Below, piece after piece: positions 49,401-62,148 of a stretch of 64,000 nt of DNA. Both the position numbers and the translations under genes were made by a program. The DNA comes from Hippophae tibetana (lineage: Eukaryota; Streptophyta; Magnoliopsida; Rosales; Elaeagnaceae), in assembly GCA_037013495.1 (NCBI GenBank), contig CM072807.1:1585001-1649000 (forward strand), written 5' to 3'. Positions within the stretch are counted from its first letter, which is position 1. Each line of letters opens with the position of its first letter. The notes beneath the pieces are model-generated. The model ran no database searches, was not told the DNA's origin, and saw only the letters and a list, made by a program, of their open reading frames with translations.

Positions 49401-52299
49401 TATATGCTTTCAAATTTTAATTTTTGATCATTAAACTCTTTTAGAACATCACAAGATCCATATGGCCGCGTGGTTGCTTTTGAGACCTGTATAATAGCTT
49501 CTCTCGAGCATTTATTCATTGTATTATTTAATGCAATAATGAGTTTATTACGTGAAGACGAGGTTTTGCTACTAATATATTAAAATGTTTATTCATTTGA
49601 AGTGTTATTATATAGGTAGAATTTTCCTTGTATGAATTTAAAATAATATATGCTTTAATATTATAGTACACAACTTTTAATTTGCATGTCGTCGCAAGTC
49701 GAGACTCTTCTGTTTTGGGTGACATCTGTATTTAGGACACATATGAATTATGAAGAATAGCACGACAAGTAATTAGGACACATTTATGATACATGAATAC
49801 TCAAATATATAAATAAAAAATAAATATTGTATTTATGTTTTTTTTTCAACTACTATTAAAATGTCATACCGAAAGTACATGGTACAAGTCATTTGTTTCT
49901 TATGAAGAAAATAAGTGGACATTACATGAGCATTTATAATGGAATTATTTTTTTATTAAGCAATGAATTTGACTTAAAAAAATATGAAGCAAAGAAATAC
50001 TGAAAAAATATTGGATAAACCTAAAAAATTATCACAAATTTATTGTATTTATACTATCAATTTTTTTTTCAATTTATACATAACATTAAATTATTTTTTA
50101 TCTTTTTTATACCCAAGTCACAAAGCCACGTTCAAATTAGAGGAGCCATGTGTCCCTTAACTTTTTGATAAAGATTTTTTTTTCTTTATTGCATTTACAA
50201 ACGTGTTTTTATTTTATTTTATAAAAATAGATAACAATGTTCTTTCTCAAATTTATTAGTTTAATATTATTTTTTATTTTTATTATAGTACATATTCATT
50301 TATATTCTTATATATTTTCGCTTTTAATTTATTATTATACAATTTTTACTAACTGAATTCTAATAAAATAATAAATATTTAACATCTTTTCATAAATTTT
50401 AGAAAAATTACATTAAATAATACCTAAAATATATACAATAATAAAAAATAATGACTCAATAATATTGAACATATTTAATTAGACGAAATTTAACATTTAA
50501 CGAGTATAAACATAACTATAGTTCACCTTAAGCGACATCCAATTTGACAATATTCAATGTAAAATAAAGATGTAATTTTATTATTTTTCTTACATTTGAC
50601 ATGGTTAGTTTTCCTAATATTCTCTTAAAAAATAATGCATTTATCTCACATATAATTTAAACATTATGTGTTACACCACATATAATTAAATAAATATTAA
50701 TTATTATTTATACCATGTACTATTGATATTATCTATTTTTCTTTCATATATTTGAATTTTTTTACATGTTTATTATAATTTATGTTGTTTAGTTTCTTTC
50801 ATTTTTTTGTTTATTTACATAGATATTAAGCTATGTTATTTAGTCTTGTTATATAGTTTGACTTTTTATTTTAATTGGATAAAAATACACATTTAATATA
50901 TAATACTTATATAATGTTCAAAAATATTGAAATTTATAAATTTTTGGAACATAAACAATGATCTTTTCATATTATTTTATAATAACTTGATAAAATTCAT
51001 AAATTTTATTATAATAATTCAAGTGTTACTAAAATTGTTCATTTTGTTATTAAATTTACGCATAGGTCTGCTTTAAACATTAATCTACATTAATCTTGGT
51101 ATGTCTTTGACCAGACACATTATATTTATTTCATTTGTACAGTGTTGTTAATTTTTGTATAATAGTATCAGATATTAGTAGTAGATTTAGAACAATTCAA
51201 ATAATTAAGTGATATATATTTGATTTCAAATATATTATTTTATTATTTATATTGTTCTAAATTTATTAGTTAATTATCTTATGTGTGATACTCTTAGACA
51301 TTAACTAACTAAATTATATAAAAGAAAAAATATATAATAATTTAGTGATATAAACGAAACATAAAATATTTTAATAATATTAACAAAATAAATATATAAT
51401 TTGATAAAAAATTGATATACCTAAACATATATTTATAAATATAGAATGGAGACACTATCAAATAGGTGTAGCAATCCGTGTTATATCTTGTTTTCAGAAC
51501 CAAGAACGATTTGAAAAGAACTAATCGAACATAAACTAAATTAAATTGATCTGATTTAATTCAGCTAAGCTTGAACAACAATAAAAATTAGGAATGGATT
51601 AAGCTTGAAATATTTTTTGTCAGATTCAATAACACGAAAATAAAAATAATTTTTTCCCTGTATGTAGTATTCATTAGTGAAACAGAAAATTTGTTGCATT
51701 TCTCTTGTTATTAATTTTTTTAACCTTGTAGTCTCCAGATGTGCATTCTTGAGTTGGAATCAATTAAGGAGATAATTTGTATCCATGAAGAACGCTAATA
51801 CCTTCCACCAATGTCAAATTTTCTCCCTTTCTATAGATTCATCCAAAATACAAGCATTCAAAAGATTGTTTCTAGCTAGTTGTAGTGTACACTATATGAA
51901 ATATTTTCTCCAGTTATATTTTTAGGAGTAGCATCACATTTTCCTTCCACAATACCAACAATGGAAAAAATTTACTTTTCAAACATCATATTTTCCTAGT
52001 TACTAATCACGAAAAAAATTTAGCATCAGATAGTTTAGCTAACAAGAATCCCAACCTTACCATCACAAAACGTTGTTTCTCACAATTCATAATAGTCTTT
52101 TCATTTCCCATTCTAAACAAAAAGAGTTACTAAAATAAGGTTAAGTACTAGATAGAACTAACAAATAGAAGCAAACCGAGTTCAAGGAATCATATATAGC
52201 TCTTGATAGATATAACTCTCAGAGAAAACGGGTCAAAGGAATCATAGCTCTTGGATAGATATAAAATAAAAATATTTCTAAAATTTGAGACATGATCAA
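46431..52299. other. Long AT-rich intergenic stretch
   Basis: The proximal part (46431-47600) is probably promoter and 5'UTR of the membrane-protein gene. A GC-richer patch near 47240-47340 could be a leader exon. The rest is extremely AT-rich, with short (TA)n runs (for example 49366-49385), and holds no supported gene, RNA or element. Confidence 0.5.
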
Positions 52300-52627
52300 T
52301 GTTAAGTCACACATCGGCCAAGAATAAGGTAACAATGGTGCTTATAAGTCTGGTCAATTCTCTAACTCACAAATTAGCTTTTGGGTTCAGAGTTAGTTCT
52401 GAATTTCTAAGTTGGTATCAGAGCTAGACTCTTGGCTTCTTTGTACTCTCATAGGCTCTCTTGTCGTAAATCTAGACCGTGTCATAAATCTGGACTCTAG
52501 CCGATGTGGAGGGGGATGTTAAGTCTCATATCGATCAAGAGTAAGACAACAGTACTACTTATAAATTTGACCAATCCTCTAACTCACAAACTAGTTTTTG
52601 GATTTAAAGTTAGGCCTGAGTTTCTAA
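52300..52627 (+). mobile_element. TRIM element with ~111-bp LTRs
   Basis: LTR-like repeats at 52300-~52410 and 52517-~52627 both begin TGTTAAGTC and end with a TTTCTAAG-type sequence. They share CTCTAACTCACAAA and related blocks. The first is followed by GTTGGTATCAGAGCTAG (initiator-Met primer-binding site). The second is preceded by GTGGAGGGGGA (purine tract). The centre is ~106 bp and non-coding. No exact target duplication was seen. Confidence 0.85.
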
Positions 52628-52997
52628 GTATTAAATTCGATAATGTTAGTCGTTGATCAATAGTGGTATAAGAAAAGTTATATATCTAGTATCAATATTT
52701 GAATCAACGAACAAGTCAGTAGACTGAACAAGCACCAAAGAGGGAAAAAAACCTCTTGCCCAGATCGACATCACAATTAGGAAAAATCACAACAACATTA
52801 CCATAGATATCGCACAATACATACTAGTACTAGAAAATTTGTAAGCATGCACTTGTAGCAAAATCCAATTGAGTGCCAAATAAACACAGATACAAAAGCT
52901 ACACCAAAATCTTTATCAAATTTACAAGAATATATCATCAAATTGTTTAGCTATAACAACCACAACAATTGAATTAAGGAAATTGCAAGGAGAACGT

Positions 52998-53270
52998 TGT
53001 TGGCTCACTCACAGTATTGAGCAATAAATGACTAAAAGAGAAATTAGGATGAGTTTCTGCAAGATTTGCGATACAAGTTTTCAGAGAAAGAACCCACAAA
53101 TTTATTTAATAAATCATAGGCTATTTATAAGCCTTTTACAAAGCAAATAGAACAACAAACTCTACGTTATTTATTCCTAAAAACGTGGTCAACAACTTAG
53201 ACAGATTCAAATTCTAATCCCTAATATTTTGAGATAAGAACAAGAACATACAAAAATAACTACCTTAACA
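52998..53270 (-). repeat. 3' LTR of the minus-strand copia element
   Basis: 273 bp with terminal TG and CA, the same length as its partner at 61150-61422 and about 95% identical. Minus-strand U3 contains a TATAAATAG-like motif near 53120. Confidence 0.9.
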
Positions 53271-53308
53271 TATCCTCCCTTAAACTAAATTGCAATAATG
53301 CAATCAGT

Positions 53309-56300
53309 TTATTCTAACATTGAGCACATACCAAGCTTATCACGCAGTTTCAAGAACACCTCCAATTTGAGAGGCTTTGTCATAATGTCAGAAAATTGTT
53401 CTTGTGAGATGCAGTGCACTAGTTCTACAGTTCCCTCTTTTGTCAAGTCACGTAAAAAATGAAATCTTACATCTATATGTTTGCTCCTCCCATGCATAAC
53501 TGGATTCTTTGAAAGTTTTATGGCTGAGCTGTTATCACAGTAAATTGTTGTACATTTAGCTTGAGTATGTCCTAGTTTCTCAAGAACTCTTCTCAACCAA
53601 ATTCCTTGACATGCACAGTATGCTGCTGAAATGAATTCTGCCTCTGTAGTGGATAGAGTTACAATTGGTTGTTTTTTTGAAGACCATGAAACTACTCCAG
53701 TTCCAAGCATGAACGTGTATCCAGAAGTACTTTTCCTATCGTCAATGTCTTCTGGATAATCACTATCAGTAAACCCCACCAATTCTTCTGTTCCACCCCT
53801 TCTATAGGCAATTCCCAATTCATTTGATCCTTTTAGATATCTTAGGACCCTTTTTGTAGCTTGCAAATGCAATTTAGTAGGGCTTTCCATATATCTACTG
53901 ATCAAACAAATAGAATACATCATGTCCGGCCTTGTAGCAATTAGGTACATGAGACTACCTATCATTTGCTTATACATGGTTATGTCTACAACAGCTTCTC
54001 CTTAATTCTTTGATACTCTAAACCCTGGAACAATTGGATTCTTTACTGAGTTGCTATTCAACATCCCAAACCTTTCCAATACTTCATGCGCATACTTCTT
54101 CTGATTAATAAATATTCCATGCTGATTTTGTATGACTTCTATACCAAGGAAATACTTCATTTTTCCAAGATCAGTCATGTCAAATTCCTTCCTCATTGAT
54201 TCCTTAAATTTCACGAACATATTCTCATTGTTTCCAGTGAATATCAAATCATCTATGTAAAGACTTACAATGAGGATCTTACCTTCTTCTTCAGTCTTTA
54301 CAAACAATGTGTGCTCACAGTAGCATTTCTCAAAACCTTCTCTAATGAAGTACCCTTCAATTTTGTTATACCACGCTCGGGGAGCTTGCTTGAGTCCGTA
54401 TAAGGCTCTTTTAAGTTTGTAAACTTTGTGTTCTTCACCTTTTCTTTCAAACCCTTGTGGTTGATCTATAAACACAGCCTCATTTAGTTCTCCATGCAGG
54501 AACGCACTTTTCACGTCCATTTGATATACGCACCACCCTTTTTGTGTTGCAAGTGCAACAATTACTCTAATAGTATCCCATCTGGCCACATGTGCGAACA
54601 CCTCATTGTAGTCAATACCATGCTGCTGTGAGTAGCCCTTTGCCACTAGAAAAGCATTAAATTTTTCAACCTCACCCTTCTCATTAAACTTGGTTTTGTA
54701 CACATATTTCACCCCTATTTTCTTTGCGCCTTCAGGTAATGTAGTTAAGATCTAGGTCTCATTATCTTCAATAGCTTTGATCTCTAATTTCATGGCTTTT
54801 ATCCACCTCTGACTCTTAACAGCTTCCTCAAAGGATACTGGATCTTGAGAGGCAGTGAACATTATCAAGTTTGGAATGTCATCTTCGTCTGATAATCCTT
54901 CACATGTCACGTAATCTTGCATCCATGAAGGTTCTCTTATATTCCTCCCTTGAACTGGACTCACAAAACCTTCTTCATCAGATGAATTTAAAGAACCTTC
55001 TTCGGGTGATTCACCAGGTGGTGAATTGATGCCTTCGTCTCCTTCAATTTGGTTTTCTTGATTCCTGATTTCTTCCTCATCTCTCCACTCTAGCACATCT
55101 GCTTTCATCTCATCAATGCTTCTTCCCCAATCCCATTTTTCATCTTCAGCAAACACCACATCCCTACTAGTTACTACCTTTTTTGAAGTTGGGTTGTATA
55201 GTCTATAGGCTTTTGATTCCTCACTTACACCCAACATGACACATCTCTCACTCTTTATCATCTAGTTTTGATCTTTGTTTGTCTGGAATATGAACATAAG
55301 CTACACATCTAAATATTCTGAAGTAATGCACCGTGGGTTTGTTACCAGTTTAGGCTTCTTCAAGTGTTACCTCCCTCATAACTGAAGTTGGACTCCGATT
55401 TAATATATGTATCGCCCATTTGACAACTTCAGGCCAGAATTCCTTAGGGATTTGTTTCTCTGATAGCATATTGCGTACCATATTCATGATTGTGCGATTT
55501 TTCCTTTCTGCCACCCCATTTTTTTGGGGTGTATAAGCAGTGGTGAGCTGCCTAGTTATTCCATTTGTGATACAAAACTGGTTAAATTCTAGGGAGATGA
55601 ATTCTCCACCTCTGTTAGTGCGTAGACAGCAAATAGTATTACCAGTTTCCCTTTCAACTGATGCTTTGAACCTTTTAAATGCATCAAATGCCTCAGATTT
55701 TTCTGACAGGAAATAAACCCAAGTCTTCCTACTATAATCATCAATGAAGTTGATCAAATACCTTTTGTGACTGTGTGATTCAGGCTTAATAGGTCCACAA
55801 ATATCAGCATGAATCAATTGAAGACGTTATGTGGCTCTCCACGTGCTTATTTTGGGAATTACTTCTCGATGTTGTTTTCCTACCATACAATTACAGCACA
55901 CCTTTGATGGTGCTATGAGAGTTGGTAGTCCTCTTACCATTTTCTTATTGATAAGAGTTCTTAGTCCTTCGAAACTGAGATGTCCAAACCTACAGTGCCA
56001 CATATGTGTATTATCTTCAGCCACAGTTTGAAAACATGTTGTGGTTTGGGGCATTACTGAAGCCAATATAATAAACATCCTATTTGCAGACATTCTAGAT
56101 TGCATGATTAATCCTCTTCTTGGATGATAGATATTGCATATCCCATTTTGAATTAGAATAATGAGTCCCTTTTTCTTGTAGTTGACCAACACTCAAGAGA
56201 TTATTTTTTAACTCAGGCGCAAAGTAAACATTAGTAATTACTTGAGTTGTGTTACCCATTTGAAGTCTGATATTTCCCTTTCCCATGACCATCATCTTTG

Positions 56301-56381
56301 AATTGTCTCCAAGCCTCACAGATTGTCTGAATCTTTCATCAAGGTCTGAGAAAAAATCCTTGGAACCACACATGTGGTTGC
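53309..56381 (-). pseudogene. Copia Pol: protease end, integrase, RT and RNase H, inactivated
   Basis: Minus-strand pieces in order: SNHMCGSKDFFSDLD (end of the protease/pre-integrase segment, 56373 down), integrase HxxxH...CCNC and IHADICGP (56190-55350), RT with VYQMDVKSAFLHGEL and the catalytic YIDDL (54712-54002), and RNase H with FTDSDYPEDIDDRKSTSGY, YCDNSSAIKLSKNP and SKHIDVRFHFLRD (53977-53309). Stops or frameshifts separate the pieces near 56170, 55820, 55345, 55262, 54750 and 54000. The second integrase aspartate is replaced (RTNRGGEF instead of the usual RTDRGGEF), so integration activity would be lost even without the stops. Confidence 0.92.
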
Positions 56382-58356
56382 TGATAACTGTATTTTATAT
56401 AGTTATTTTTACCTATTTTATTAATTATAATTGCTATGTTCTTAATGATTTTAGTTAATTTTCGATGAATAAATTAGTATTTACTGTTTTTATATTTTTT
56501 AATAAAAATTAAATAATTTGTATCGAAAACGTACTTAATTGCAAATTTGTATCCAAAAATATAATTTCAAATAAAAGATTGTTTAATTGCAATTTATAAA
56601 AGTCGAAAATATAATTTAAATTTAAATCGGGCTTAATATTAATTATTAAAAGTTTAAAAATTTAATTTAAATTAGAAAAGGGCTAAACTGTAATTAAAGA
56701 AAGTTGAAAATGTAATTTGAAATAAATTTATGGATCAAAATGCAATTAAGAAAGTATATTTTTCTGCGCAGGTGAGAAGAACCACGCGCCATACCCACGC
56801 GCGAAACGTGGACCGTCCGATCAAAGAAGAAACGGCTGAGATTCGCGCGTCCAGATCACACCCGAAAAAATCACGTGGGCGCAGATTCTGTTTCACGCGG
56901 CTCGCACCCGAGTGGGGCCCACTGGCCGCGCAGACTGGCGTGCAGGGTGGGACCCACATGTCGGCTACGCAGAATTTCCCCGAGGCGTGGATCCAGCTGT
57001 CGCGCACTGAGCCGCTCTTCGACAAAATCGCGTGTGTTGTGCTCGATCGTTTCTCCATGAGCCCGACCTGCCCGTCCAATGAAACGCTGCCACGTGTCTC
57101 TGAATTGCTCGCAGCCAATCACATGGCGACACGTGGCATGCCAAGAAGAAATTTTTTTTAAAACGCGCAGAATTGTTTTAACGCGTGATGTTTTTTTTAT
57201 TTCCCCCATTTATTTGTGTCCCCCACTAATATAAAAATAATAATAACAAAAAAGGAATAATTGAAAAGTGGGGAATATATGTTACGAAATTATTTCATTT
57301 TGACGCGTTTTTGGTTTTGTTTTAGGGTTTTGTAGAATTTTCTATTCTTTGTTTTTCATTTTTTTGAGCAGAGAGTTCTCTCTCAAATTTTTCAAGGATT
57401 TTCCAGTTCTCTGATTTTCTTTAATTATTTCCTCTTAAGAAGTTTTCATTTTTCCTCTCTGCATGTCTCTTTTACACGCAGAACATTTTATTTTGACATT
57501 TTTGTTGTGTATTATCTTAGAGAAATTACAGAGAAAGAGGTTGACGAAGAAGAAGGAAATGGAAGAAATTATTTTTCATTGAGGAATCATGAAAGAGTTT
57601 CTCCTAACTCATTTTCTTTTAGTTTTTGTTTCTCTGCAATGTTTTATTTTTGTTGTGTTGTAATTTTAATTTATGCTATGAACTAATCTATTTGTTCTAG
57701 GATTGCAGTGTTACGTAAATTATGAAACTTGAATTAATTATTTTTGAATGATTTGTGGAACTGTTTTAAGTTGTTTATTTTACCTACTTTAAATGCTTTT
57801 AATTATCGGAAGATTAATTAACTGATATGTGGCACTTAAATAAACTTGAAAAAGGAATTTTTGTGTGTTGCTCGGGATAAAATAACGTATATACATAAGG
57901 GATAGAAAATATACTTTTATTGTATGTGTAACTTTTTGAGAACTCAGAACATGATAAATATGGTTGAAATTAATTCTCATAGGAATATAGTGAATCATTT
58001 TAACTGGATGTGTCTGTATGGAGCTTGAAAGAGATATATGGATAAATTAGAAGTTCTTGGTTAATAACTTAAAATATGAGAGCATAAATCAAGAGAGAAT
58101 AAAATATTCAAGTGAATTAATTTGGGTAAACTGCAATCCTAGAATTTTCATAAAAAATGTTAAAAAGAAACAAAATTATTGATTAAGTCAAACTGCATAA
58201 AATTATTGATTGTTTGAATAAAATTAGGTTTAAATAATTTTAGTAATTAACAAGAGTTGGTAACATTTCTCTGTGGGAACGATAATTTATTTATCATATT
58301 GTTACTTGTGACCGTGTATAATTGCACGTTTTTTGTGTGTTGTAAAATACACAACA
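56382..58356 (+). repeat. 5' LTR of the Athila-like element, with a CpG-rich block
   Basis: Most of the LTR is AT-rich, but 56770-57185 is strikingly GC- and CpG-rich, with many CGCG, CACGTG and CCACGTG motifs. CT-rich leader sequence (57360-57480) follows. No gene is encoded; open frames across the CpG-rich block exist on both strands only because stop codons are rare there. Confidence 0.78.
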
Positions 58357-58566
58357 AGTTTTTGACGCCGTTGCCGTAGATTTTGTTTTACCATTTTCAT
58401 TGTTGATACTAATTCCAATTAATTTGATTTTAGTTAAAAAAAAAATTATATATGGTTTTATTGCTTACTGTTATTTTCTTAGATTTGTATGTTTATTTAT
58501 GTTTTTTTTATTAGATCTATTTATTTCTTATTTCTTGTTAGATTTTTGGATTAAGGGAAACGTTGT

Positions 58567-60780
58567 ATGCGACGCATAAGAAATCTTGACATAGTTCCTT
58601 TAGATCTAGAAATCCATAGAACTATTTTGAATTTAAAGAAAAATAATAAACAAGATACCTTAGATCATCTAGTTATGGATAATGAAATTCCAGAAGTAGA
58701 AGAACCAAAATCCTTAAGAGATTATGCAGTGCCTATGGTTGGCGGCATTCATTCAAGCATAAGAAGACCATCAATTCAAGCTAATAATTTTGAAATAAAG
58801 CCTGCAATAATTCATATGATTCAAACTTTGGTTCAATTTGGAGGTTTACACCATGATGATCCAAACTCCCATATTGTAAACTTTCTAGAGATTTGTGACA
58901 CTTTTAGGCATAATGGAGTCACTGATGATGCTATTCGGTTGAGACTTTTTCCTTTTTCACTTAGGGAAAAGGCTAAAAATTGGTTGAATTCATTACCATG
59001 TGGATCTATCATTACTTGGGAGGATTTGGCGCAAAAAATTTTGGTCAAATACTTTCCACCGGCAAAGACTGCACGGATGAGGAATGAAATCACCACTTTT
59101 ATGCAGTTCGACTCAGAATCATTATATGAAGCTTGGGAGAGGTACAAGGAGCTACTTAGAAGATGTCCTCACCACGGATTACCGAAGTGGCTTCAAGTTC
59201 AAACATTTTATAATAGTTTGATGGGACAAACCAGAAACATGATTGACGTTGCAGCAGGTGGTGCTCTAATGGGGAAATCAATTGATGAAGTTTACAACTT
59301 ATTAGAGGAAATGGCTTCAAATAGTTATGAGTGGGCATCAGAGAGGATGTTGCCTAAGAAAGCAGCTGGAATTCATGAGATTGATGCTATGACCGCTTTA
59401 ACGGCACAAGTATCCGCATTAGTAAAAAAGATGGATACCATGGGTGTCCATTCTATTCAGAGTCCTTTTGTGGCATGTGAAATTTGCAATGGAAATCATG
59501 CCAGTGAGAGATGTCCTCACAACGCTGAATCTGTCAATTTTGTTTCCAATTACAATAGGAATCAAAACAATCAAAACAATCCCTATTCCAACACTTACAA
59601 TCCAGGATGGAAGAATCACCCTAATTTTTCTTGGAGTAATAATCAAGGCCAATAATCTTCTATGAAGCCCACTCATCCTCCAGGTTTTCATAATCAAGTC
59701 CCACAACAAGAGAGAGAGCCTTCATTGGAAGATATGTTTGCTCAATACATGGCTAAGAAAGAGACTATTCTCCAGAATCAGGCAACATCTATTAGAAATC
59801 TCGAAGTTCAATTGGGTCAACTAGCTACTGCTGTCAACAACCGCCCTCAAGGAGCTTTACCTAGTGATACCGAAGTCAATCCAAAAAGGGAAGGAAAAGA
59901 GCATTGTAAAGCAGTTACATTGAGAAGTGGAAAAGAGTTAGAAGAAATACACAAGCCCATTTCTCCGCCAACTCTTATTGTTAAAGCTATTGACCCAGAA
60001 AAACAAGAAAAAACTAATGAGAGGGTCGAAGAGAATGAATTAACAGAGAATCCTTTAAAAAAACCATTTCCAGATAATCTCGATCCTTATAATCCACCAA
60101 TTCCATTTCCTCAGCGCTTCCACAAGCAAAAGTTGGATAAACAGTTCTCCAAGTTTCTTGAAGTATTTAAGAAACTTCATATTAACATTCCTTTTGCTGA
60201 TGCCTTGGAGCAAATGCCCAGTTATGTGAAATTTATGAAAGACATTCTGTCTAAAAAAAGAAGGTTAGGTGATTTTCAGACAGTTGCTCTCACAGAGGAG
60301 TGTATTGTCATCCTTCAGAAGAAGCTACCACCTAAGCTGAAAGATCCAAGAAGTTTTACCATTCCTTGTACTATTGGTGAAATTTTTTTTGGTAGAGCTC
60401 TGTGCGATCTGGGCGCAAGCATTAATTTAATGCCACTATCCATCTATCAGAGACTTGGATTAGGAGAAGCACAACCGACCACTGTGACTCTGCAACTTGC
60501 AGATAGGTCGTTGAAACACCTAAGAGGCATTATAGAGGATATGCTTGTCAAGGTTGACAAATTTATCTTTCCTGCAGATTTCATAATTCTTGACATGGAG
60601 GAAGATAAAGAGATTCCTATTATTCTCGGGAGACCATTTTTAGCAACTGGTAGGACTTTGATTAATGTTCAAAAAGGAGAGCTCACCATGAGAGTTCAAG
60701 ACCAAGAGGTAACTTTCAATGTCTTTAAAGCTATGAAATTTTCAAGAGAATCTGATGATTGCCTCAGAGTTGACATGGTT
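58567..60780 (+). pseudogene. Athila/Tat-like Gag-protease with in-frame stop, 3'-truncated
   Basis: One continuous frame is split by a single TAA (59653-59655) after NNQGQ into 362 codons and a following stretch of 384 codons. The Gag domain lies in the first part, with HIVNFLEICDTF and RLRLFPFSLREKAKNWL. A CEICNGNHASERC zinc knuckle is near 59480-59520, followed by an Asn-rich stretch. The second part has EVQLGQLATAVNNRPQGALP-like sequence (here LEVQLGQLA) and a retropepsin with CDLGASINLMP, using DLGAS as is common in this lineage. It also has IPIILGRPFLATG. The frame ends just after FNVFKAMKF, where the element is truncated. Apart from the TAA the frame is open, so decay is limited. Confidence 0.88.
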
Positions 60781-61029
60781 TCAATAATGGTTCTATCTAT
60801 AGCTTGGAATAGATAGTTTTTGACCTTTAGATCCTTCAATTTGAGACTTGCAAAGGTTTTTCGTTGTTCCTCTGTTGCTCCTTCTGCTACTACAAATATT
60901 TCATTTTCTATCAGATCCCAATACTCTTTCGATCTAAGAAAATTCTCCATGAGCATAGCCCAATAGTCGTAATGACCATCAAATCTTGGAATCGCCGGCT
61001 GAACAAAAACTGTTGTTCTCCGTTGCCAT
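60781..61029 (-). pseudogene. N-terminal Gag fragment of the copia element
   Basis: On the minus strand MATENNS at 61029 is followed by a T-run frameshift, then PRFDGHYDYWAMLMENFL and LIENEIFV, ending FQAIDRTIIETM at the junction with the Athila-like element. This is the usual start of a copia Gag (DUF4219/UBN2-type). The rest of Gag is missing. Confidence 0.85.
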
Positions 61030-61149
61030 AAATCCTTAACTTTCTTCTATTTTTTTTTGTTTTCTCTATTCTCACTCCTTTGTTTCAACTATTAAGAAGA
61101 AACAAACAAAAATGAAATCAAATCCAGAGATGGTGGCTCTGATACCACT

Positions 61150-61422
61150 TGTTGGCTCACTTACAGTATTGAGCAATAAATGACTAAAAAAGAAATTAGG
61201 ATGAGTTTCTTCAAGATTTGCTATACAAGTTTTCAAAGAAAGAACCCACAAATTTATTTAATAAATCATAAGCTATTTATAAACCTTTTACAAAGCAAAC
61301 AAAACAACAAACTCTACGTTATTTATTCTTAAAAACGTGGTCAACAACTTAGACAGATTCAAATTATAATCCCTAATATTTTGAAATAAGAACAAGAACA
61401 TACAAAAATAACTATCTTAACA
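61150..61422 (-). repeat. 5' LTR of the minus-strand copia element
   Basis: 273-bp partner of the LTR at 52998-53270. The adjacent primer-binding site on the minus strand reads TGGTATCAGAGCC (about 61134-61146). Confidence 0.9.
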
Positions 61423-62148
61423 AATGCAAAAGAAAGCATAAAAAATCAGCGATGCTAGAGTTTGAATACTAAGAATTAAGGTGGAAGGGGAAAGCGATTA
61501 ACCACAATGGATAATTGTTGAAAATCAAAAAGACTTGTGGCAAAAAAAAGAGCAAGGAAATGATAAAATTTCTTAAATTTTATCAGAGCACCTTGACATC
61601 AATATTAACTTGATGACTTTTGAAGTTTGTAGAGCGTCAATATCAAGGAGAATGGAAAATGTGAGGAAACATCAACAATAAGGAGAACACCAAAAGCGAA
61701 GAGAACGACAATGAAGGTGGAATGGTTAGCATTGGTTTATTTAGTCCACAAATGATCCTCTATTATTTTTTTTTTCTTTGGCCATTTCAATCCCAGTTTT
61801 ATTTCGGGTTTTGTAATATACTTACAATTTTAAAGTATTATCATTTTTTATGTAATTAGAATGGTTTCATTTTGGTTCAAAAAATTTATTTTATTATAGT
61901 ATGTAAAATGTAAATTTGGGAAAAAAATAAAAATTATGATATTTTTTGTCAACGTGGATGTAATTAAAAATCTATTAATGTAAGTAAGAAATTTGGATAT
62001 TAACTCATGGCGGTTCAAATTCTTTTCCTCGTATTTATTTTTTTAATTTATGGTACAAATTAAATATTTGATATTGTCTGCGCACATATGTCTTTTATTT
62101 TTATTTTTTTGTTGCTATGTTTACGTTAGTTTATAAAAAATAAACGAA

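Larger units (their letters stand above)
56382..60780 (+). mobile_element. 3'-truncated Athila/Tat-like Ty3/gypsy element inside the copia element
   Basis: It begins exactly at the copia break with TGATAACTG, the start of a ~1975-bp LTR (56382-58356) ending CACAACA. GACGCCGTTGCCGT (58364-58377) follows, close to the TGGCGCCGTTGCCGGGG-type primer-binding site of Athila/Tat lineages. Then come Gag and protease. The element stops within or just after protease at ~60780, where copia Gag resumes on the other strand. RT, integrase and 3' LTR are absent. I infer insertion of a full element into copia, followed by a deletion removing its 3' half together with part of copia. Confidence 0.82.
52998..61422 (-). 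mobile_element. Ty1/copia retrotransposon interrupted by an Athila-like element
   Basis: LTRs of 273 bp lie at 61150-61422 (5' on the minus strand) and 52998-53270 (3'). Both begin TGTTAAG and end CCAACA on that strand and differ at about 13 positions (~5%). TGGTATCAGAGCC next to the 5' LTR is the initiator-Met primer-binding site. The purine tract beside the 3' LTR reads AAGGGAGGATA. Gag starts near 61029 but breaks off at ~60780. Pol resumes at ~56381 and runs to 53309. The gap is filled by a plus-strand Ty3/gypsy fragment, and the Gag C-terminus and protease active-site segment are missing. Flanking 5-mers do not match, so the target duplication has decayed or been lost. Confidence 0.9.

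Noticed and set aside
52405-52425. Possible tRNA gene fragment (GGTATCAGAGC)
   Set aside because: This is a retroelement primer-binding site complementary to the tRNA end, not a tRNA gene. The same applies at 13369 and near 61140.
56730-57209. Overlapping ORFs of 110-140 codons on both strands
   Set aside because: They lie in the CpG-rich block of the Athila-like LTR, where stop codons are rare by composition. The products resemble no protein.
52993-61427. Target-site duplication of the minus-strand copia element
   Set aside because: Flanking 5-mers AACGT and AATGC do not match, so no duplication is claimed.
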